In this document: one piece after another, positions 5,740 through 8,629 of the stretch
Layout: every line of letters starts with the position of its first letter
How positions within the stretch are numbered: position 1 is the first letter of the stretch
Source of the DNA: Clostridia bacterium
Lineage (GTDB): Bacteria > Bacillota > Clostridia > Christensenellales > UBA1242
DNA length: 8,629 bases
Direction: 5' to 3'
Assembly: GCA_017473285.1 (NCBI GenBank)
Contig: JAFULP010000099.1
Span: 1 to 8,629, forward strand
The notes under the pieces: generated by a model
What the model saw: only the letters and a program-made list of their open reading frames with translations
The model's database searches: none
What the model was told of the DNA's origin: nothing
Translations under genes and position numbers: made by a program

Positions 5740-6972
5740 ATGAAATTATATGAATTACTAAAAGATAGAGGATTGATTTACCAATCTACTGACGAACAAA
5801 AATTAAAAGAACTACTAAACGGAGAACCTATAACGATATATACGGGCACTGACCCTACAGCGGATAGTTTGCATATTGGTCATTGTGTGCCAGCGTGCAT
5901 TATGCGCCGACTTCAACAAGCGGGGCACAAAGTGGTTATTCTTGTGGGTGGGGCTACCGCTGCCATTGGCGACCCTAGTGGCAAAACTGAAATGCGTAAA
6001 ATGCTAACCCAAGAACAACTTGCGCACAATATTGAAAGCATCAAGCGTGGATATAGCAAATTTTTAAAGTTTGACGGCGAAAATCCAGCGATTATTGTAA
6101 ACAATGCTGACTGGTTTAAGGGTTATGATTATGTAAGTTTTATGCGTGATGTTGGCGTGCATTTTAATGTAAATAAGATGATTTCTAACGAAATATATGC
6201 TAAGCGTATGGAAGAGGGCGGGCTTACATTCTTTGAAATGGGTTATATGTTGATGCAAGCATACGACTTCTTGTACTTAAATAAAGAACTAGGATGTTCT
6301 GTTCAATGGGGCGGAGCAGACCAATGGGGAAACATTGTGGCAGGTGCCGAACTTGGTCGCAAAATGAATTTTATTGATAATGGCAATCGTACAATGGTGG
6401 GCGTTACTAATCCGCTATTGCTTACCCCAGAAGGCAAAAAGATGGGCAAAACCGAAAAGGGCGCTATTTGGATTGATAACGAAAAAATTTCTGCCTACGA
6501 CTTTTATCAAGGCGTATATCAAACTCCAGACGCTTGCGTAGAAATGATGTTTGCTATATTCACCGATGTTCCTATGACTGAAGTTAGGGAATTGATTTCC
6601 ACTGATATTGTAAGTGCTAAAAAGCGCATGGCGTATGAGATTACTAAATTTATTCGTAGCGAGCAAGATGCAATTGATGCTCAAAATATGAGTGAAAACT
6701 TGTTTAATGGTTCTCAAAACTTAGATAATGCTCCAACAGTTACACTAAAAGTTGACGAAGTGGCGGATGCTACATCAATCCTTGATTTGCTTGTTCAAGT
6801 TGAATTTGTTAAATCAAAAGGCGAAGGTCGCAGATTGATTGAGCAAAAGGGTATATCTAAAAACAACGAAACAATCACCAATGCTTTTGATACAATTTCA
6901 AAGCAAGAACTATTAGACGGCGTATTATTTAAAAAGGGCAAAAAGAACTTTATTAAAGTGATTGCGGAATAA
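5740..6972 (+). CDS. tyrS: Tyrosyl-tRNA synthetase
   Basis: This class I enzyme charges tRNA-Tyr with tyrosine in the cytoplasm. The 410-residue length is typical of the bacterial TyrRS with a C-terminal S4 domain. The active site follows the B. stearothermophilus numbering closely: Y34 and D38 in YTGTDPT, HIGH at 45-48, D78 in IGDPS, Q173 and D176 in MQAYDF, and GGADQWGN around Q195. The KMSKS loop is KMGKT at 234-238. Position 51 is Pro, as in the E. coli enzyme. The S4-like tRNA-binding domain spans about 343-408. The start is the ATG after AAAAGGGAAA (GGGA five bases upstream), 23 bases after the upstream stop. Firmicutes tyrS genes often have a T-box leader; there is no room for one directly upstream here. 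A long hairpin terminator follows. Confidence 0.98.
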   Translation: MKLYELLKDRGLIYQSTDEQKLKELLNGEPITIYTGTDPTADSLHIGHCVPACIMRRLQQAGHKVVILVGGATAAIGDPSGKTEMRKMLTQEQLAHNIESIKRGYSKFLKFDGENPAIIVNNADWFKGYDYVSFMRDVGVHFNVNKMISNEIYAKRMEEGGLTFFEMGYMLMQAYDFLYLNKELGCSVQWGGADQWGNIVAGAELGRKMNFIDNGNRTMVGVTNPLLLTPEGKKMGKTEKGAIWIDNEKISAYDFYQGVYQTPDACVEMMFAIFTDVPMTEVRELISTDIVSAKKRMAYEITKFIRSEQDAIDAQNMSENLFNGSQNLDNAPTVTLKVDEVADATSILDLLVQVEFVKSKGEGRRLIEQKGISKNNETITNAFDTISKQELLDGVLFKKGKKNFIKVIAE

Positions 6973-7012
6973 CTAATTTGTTTTAAATTAAGAGTAAAGC
7001 AAAATATTATAT

Positions 7013-7092
7013 AAAAACAACTCCTAATTGTGAAGTGTATATTCAAAAATGTTCAACTTTTTGGGTTCACCTCATTGTAGGAGTTGTTTTTT
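7013..7092. terminator. Bidirectional terminator hairpin between tyrS and the lipid kinase gene
   Basis: ACAACTCCT (7017-7025) pairs perfectly with AGGAGTTGT (7079-7087). The plus strand runs on into six T (7087-7092) for tyrS. The minus strand ends in five U (A-run 7013-7017) for the convergent kinase gene, whose stop codon overlaps the T-tract. The interior of 53 nt is long for a terminator and itself folds. It is homologous to the interior of the hairpin at 1697-1768. Confidence 0.85.
7031..7072 (+). repeat. Palindromic repeat core, copy B
   Basis: This 42-nt partner of copy A at 1712-1752 (32 of 42 aligned columns identical) is the more symmetric copy. TCAAAAA (7043-7049) pairs with TTTTTGG (7058-7064) around the 8-nt loop TGTTCAAC. 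Further out, TGAAGTG (7031-7037) pairs with CACCTCA (7068-7074) at six of seven positions. Inner palindrome plus unrelated outer terminator stem make one long extended hairpin. Confidence 0.65.
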
Positions 7093-7963
7093 ATCTTTTA
7101 TTATAAATATTTAATCCTTTGGCAATTACATTTATTTCCAATGTGTCAAATTGATATATTTCGCCATCAATCATAGTGTCAAACGGACTTTTGCTTTTAA
7201 TATTAAAATAACGTGACCAAGAATTTGATGTTGGATTTTTGTATATATGTTTGCCTTGTTTTGCTTCAAAATAATCTTTTTTAATCTTTTTATTTTCGCT
7301 GTAGTCAATAGTTACAACATTGGCAAGTCCATCATGCATATTGCTAAGCGGGCTAACATATATATTATCTCCATAAAATCCGCCATTACATACGGCGCAA
7401 GAAGTGTATAATTTGTCCTTATGCTTTAAATTGTCGGCATCAATACTAAATTGTAATCCTTCAAAAGCATTGATTGTGTTTTTCAAAATGGCTTTTCGTG
7501 ATAATTTTGAGTCCTGACTTTGTGTTAAAAACTTATTTTCAGCAATTTCCATAACCCCGCACGAAATTAAGTTTAATGCACGGTATTGATTGCACTTTAG
7601 ATAATCAACTTTCATAGTTGGGTGTTCCAATATGTTTTTGATGGCATCAATTGGCTTTTTAGGAATGCCTAAATATCTTGCAAAATGATTATGCTTACCC
7701 GCAGGGATGATGCCAAAATTGGTTTTAGATGGGTCAACTAAACCGTTGACAAAATGATTTAAAGTGCCGTCACCGCCAACAATAATAAACTCTTTTTCAC
7801 CGTCTTTACACAATTTTTTGGTTACATTATTAATGTCTTCAGCGGTCTCGGAAAAATACACCAAAAATTCTACATTTTGGCTTTTAAGATATTTGGAAAC
7901 TTTTTTAATTACTTTAGATGCTTTATTCTTTCCCGCTGTAGGATTAACAATGACATTATACAT
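7091..7963 (-). CDS. Diacylglycerol kinase family lipid kinase (YegS/BmrU type)
   Basis: This 290-residue protein has the DAGK catalytic fold. The family transfers phosphate from ATP to a lipid hydroxyl at the membrane face; in Gram-positives DgkB recycles diacylglycerol from lipoteichoic acid synthesis. Motifs in order are NPTAG (7-11), the nucleotide-binding GGDGTLN (63-69), PAGKHNHFARYLGIP (87-101), CNGGFYGDNIYVSP (192-205), DGLANV (211-216) and IDGE (265-268). The length is normal and there is no membrane segment. The third motif departs from the usual G-T-x-N-D-F-A: the Thr is Lys90 and the Asp is His93. An N-H-F-A version occurs in some family members, so activity is probably kept, but the lipid substrate cannot be assigned. 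The ATG follows AAAGGT by five bases. The gene converges on tyrS and appears to be a single-gene unit. Confidence 0.92.
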   Translation of the reverse strand: MYNVIVNPTAGKNKASKVIKKVSKYLKSQNVEFLVYFSETAEDINNVTKKLCKDGEKEFIIVGGDGTLNHFVNGLVDPSKTNFGIIPAGKHNHFARYLGIPKKPIDAIKNILEHPTMKVDYLKCNQYRALNLISCGVMEIAENKFLTQSQDSKLSRKAILKNTINAFEGLQFSIDADNLKHKDKLYTSCAVCNGGFYGDNIYVSPLSNMHDGLANVVTIDYSENKKIKKDYFEAKQGKHIYKNPTSNSWSRYFNIKSKSPFDTMIDGEIYQFDTLEINVIAKGLNIYNKR

Positions 7964-7979
7964 AAAATACCTTTACATT

Positions 7980-8008
7980 ATTATAATATTTTTTTTGACT
8001 TTTGTAAA
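7980..8008 (-). promoter_or_regulatory. Predicted proximal promoter of the lipid kinase gene
   Basis: On the minus strand, TTTACA (8008-8003) and a perfect TATAAT (7985-7980) are 17 bp apart, with an A-tract in the spacer. Transcription would start near 7973, only about 10 nt before the ATG, so the AAAGGT site (7974-7969) would sit at the very 5' end of the message. The box match is excellent but the leader is unusually short. Confidence 0.5.
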
Positions 8009-8012
8009 TACA

Positions 8013-8041
8013 ATTTTATCAACAAAATTAAAATTTGCCAA
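8013..8041 (-). promoter_or_regulatory. Possible distal promoter of the lipid kinase gene
   Basis: On the minus strand, TTGGCA (8041-8036) and TAAAAT (8018-8013) are 17 bp apart. Transcription would start near 8006, giving a more ordinary leader of about 43 nt. In DNA this AT-rich such matches arise by chance, so it is only an alternative to the proximal promoter. Confidence 0.35.
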
Positions 8042-8272
8042 AAATTATGCAAAAATTTGTATAAATTTTACATGGTAATGATTTTAGCGTACATATATAT
8101 TTTGTCTTATAATAAAAATAATATAATAAAATTAAGAAACTATTTGAGCGTTCAAGCGTAAAAATATTTAAATATATTTTAATTAAGTAAAATTTAACAT
8201 ATTTTTCACAAAAATTAAAAAATTTGTTGATTTTTGTAAAAGAGGCCTATATTTTTATTTATTTTTTAATAA

Positions 8273-8288
8273 ATTATTTGCAAATAAT
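8273..8288. promoter_or_regulatory. Perfect 16-bp palindrome over the -35 box (candidate operator)
   Basis: ATTATTTGCAAATAAT is a perfect palindrome centred between 8280 and 8281. It spans the -35 hexamer (8278-8283) of the promoter of the gene at 8344. A dimeric regulator bound there would block RNA polymerase. It does not match the Gram-positive LexA box (GAAC-N4-GTTC). No regulator gene is nearby, so the operator role is inferred from symmetry and position alone. Confidence 0.4.
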
Positions 8289-8306
8289 ATTTTTCCAAGG
8301 TATAAT
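8278..8306 (+). promoter_or_regulatory. Predicted sigma-A promoter of the RmuC-like gene
   Basis: TTGCAA (8278-8283) and a perfect TATAAT (8301-8306) are separated by 17 bp. Transcription would start near 8313, giving a leader of about 31 nt. This is the best promoter in the window. Confidence 0.75.
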
Positions 8307-8343
8307 ATAACTAAACAAAAAATACAATTATAGGTAGGTAAAT

Positions 8344-8629
8344 ATGATATACATCGTAATATGTATCGCTGTGGCACTGGTGTCTTGTTTGACAAGTGTG
8401 ATAGTGTGTGTGAAAATAGGTAAAATAAAAAACTCAAATCTTGGCGGGCAAGATGTTTACCGTGAATTTGAAAATATGCAATCACAAATGAGTAGTAATA
8501 ACAAAATGTTGATGGATAGTTTAAATAGCACGCTTATGAACACCAACAATGCTATCAACAACATTTTGTTAAATCAACGCCACGAACTTGAAAATGTTAA
8601 AAATAATTTAACCGATTTTGCAGACAGAA
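8344..8629 (+). CDS. rmuC: Membrane-anchored coiled-coil protein, probably RmuC (3' truncated by window)
   Basis: The first 95 codons are present; the gene runs off the window. One N-terminal hydrophobic helix (about residues 2-23) is followed by KIGKIKNSN and a polar, Asn/Met/Gln-rich stretch with heptad-like spacing. Examples are SLNSTLMNTNNAINNILL (about 60-77) and QRHELENVKNNLTDF. A single anchor helix followed by a long coiled coil is the layout of RmuC, a nuclease-fold protein that limits inversions at short inverted repeats. The RmuC catalytic domain would lie beyond the window edge, so this is a pattern-based guess. Other anchored coiled-coil proteins are possible. The ATG follows AGGTAGGT, whose last AGG is five bases upstream. 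The perfect -10 box and overlapping palindrome suggest regulated expression. Confidence 0.5.
   Translation, partial: MIYIVICIAVALVSCLTSVIVCVKIGKIKNSNLGGQDVYREFENMQSQMSSNNKMLMDSLNSTLMNTNNAINNILLNQRHELENVKNNLTDFADR

Larger units (their letters stand above)
7964..8343. other. 380-bp AT-rich divergent intergenic region
   Basis: This region holds the promoters of the leftward lipid kinase gene (7980-8041), and the palindrome, promoter and ribosome binding site of the rightward gene (8273-8339). Between about 8042 and 8272 I see no gene or RNA that I can support. Open frames there are short, lack ribosome binding sites and translate to AT-driven Asn/Ile/Lys/Tyr-rich sequence. A 29-codon frame starting MVMILAYIY near 8070 is the least unlikely but has no upstream site. 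The only GC-rich island is GAGGCCT (8242-8248). Confidence 0.7.

Noticed and set aside
7013..7092. Integron attC site as an explanation for the palindromic elements
   Set aside because: In attC sites the conserved R sequences (RYYYAAC and GTTRRRY) lie at the ends and the centre varies. Here the centre is conserved and the ends vary, and there is no integrase or cassette array.
186..7963. Alternative genetic code (TGA read as Trp), considered because of the low GC
   Set aside because: All genes use TGG for Trp and contain no in-frame TGA, so nothing supports recoding, although the absence of TGA stops in this small sample does not exclude it.
7877..8161. 94-codon plus-strand open frame in the divergent intergenic region
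   Set aside because: It begins antisense within the lipid kinase gene, and its composition (Ile/Asn/Lys/Tyr/Phe) is what random AT-rich DNA gives; no ribosome binding site.
8255..8485. 76-codon minus-strand open frame near the right end
   Set aside because: It is antisense to the RmuC-like gene and its promoter, with no supporting signal.

Overview
The window is AT-rich DNA from a low-GC Gram-positive (Firmicutes-type) bacterium. Evidence for this: strong Shine-Dalgarno sequences, sigma-A-like promoters with 17-18 bp spacers, intrinsic terminators with long U-tracts, and Firmicutes-like versions of L11/L1, FtsH, CvpA, TyrRS and a YegS/BmrU-type lipid kinase. All genes read with the standard bacterial code. 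Every stop seen is TAA or TAG, and Trp is encoded by TGG. I cannot fix the genus. An uncultured gut Clostridia- or Erysipelotrichia-like lineage is my inference only.

Layout. (1) 1-909, plus strand: the end of rplK (L11) and the whole of rplA (L1), closed by a strong terminator; the usual rplJ-rplL do not follow. (2) 993-1680, plus: a single-gene unit with its own promoter and terminator, encoding an unrecognised four-helix membrane protein with a lysine-rich N-terminal tail. (3) 4598 down to 1697, minus: ftsH (membrane AAA+ zinc protease) and an overlapping downstream gene for an unrecognised membrane-anchored extracytoplasmic protein, ending in a long terminator hairpin. (4) 4730-7092, plus, divergent from ftsH: a CvpA-family membrane protein gene followed by tyrS, ending in a long bidirectional terminator hairpin. 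(5) 8041 down to 7091, minus: a diacylglycerol-kinase-family lipid kinase gene that converges on tyrS. (6) 8278-8629, plus: the promoter and first 95 codons of a membrane-anchored coiled-coil protein, probably RmuC.

The genes are mainly housekeeping: translation (rplK, rplA, tyrS), membrane protein quality control (ftsH) and lipid phosphorylation. There is no sign of a phage, an IS element, CRISPR or a defence island.

The most unexpected signal is non-coding. The two long terminator hairpins at convergent gene junctions (1697-1768 and 7013-7092) carry homologous palindromic cores of 41-42 nt, with 32 of 42 aligned columns identical and in the same plus-strand orientation. Each core lies between outer stems that are unrelated in sequence but fully self-complementary. 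This looks like a dispersed small palindromic element sitting in terminator loops, or a structured terminator RNA family. Other points worth attention are the unknown gene translationally coupled to ftsH, the enlarged FtsH, the lysine-tailed membrane protein, and a perfect 16-bp palindrome over the -35 box of the last gene.
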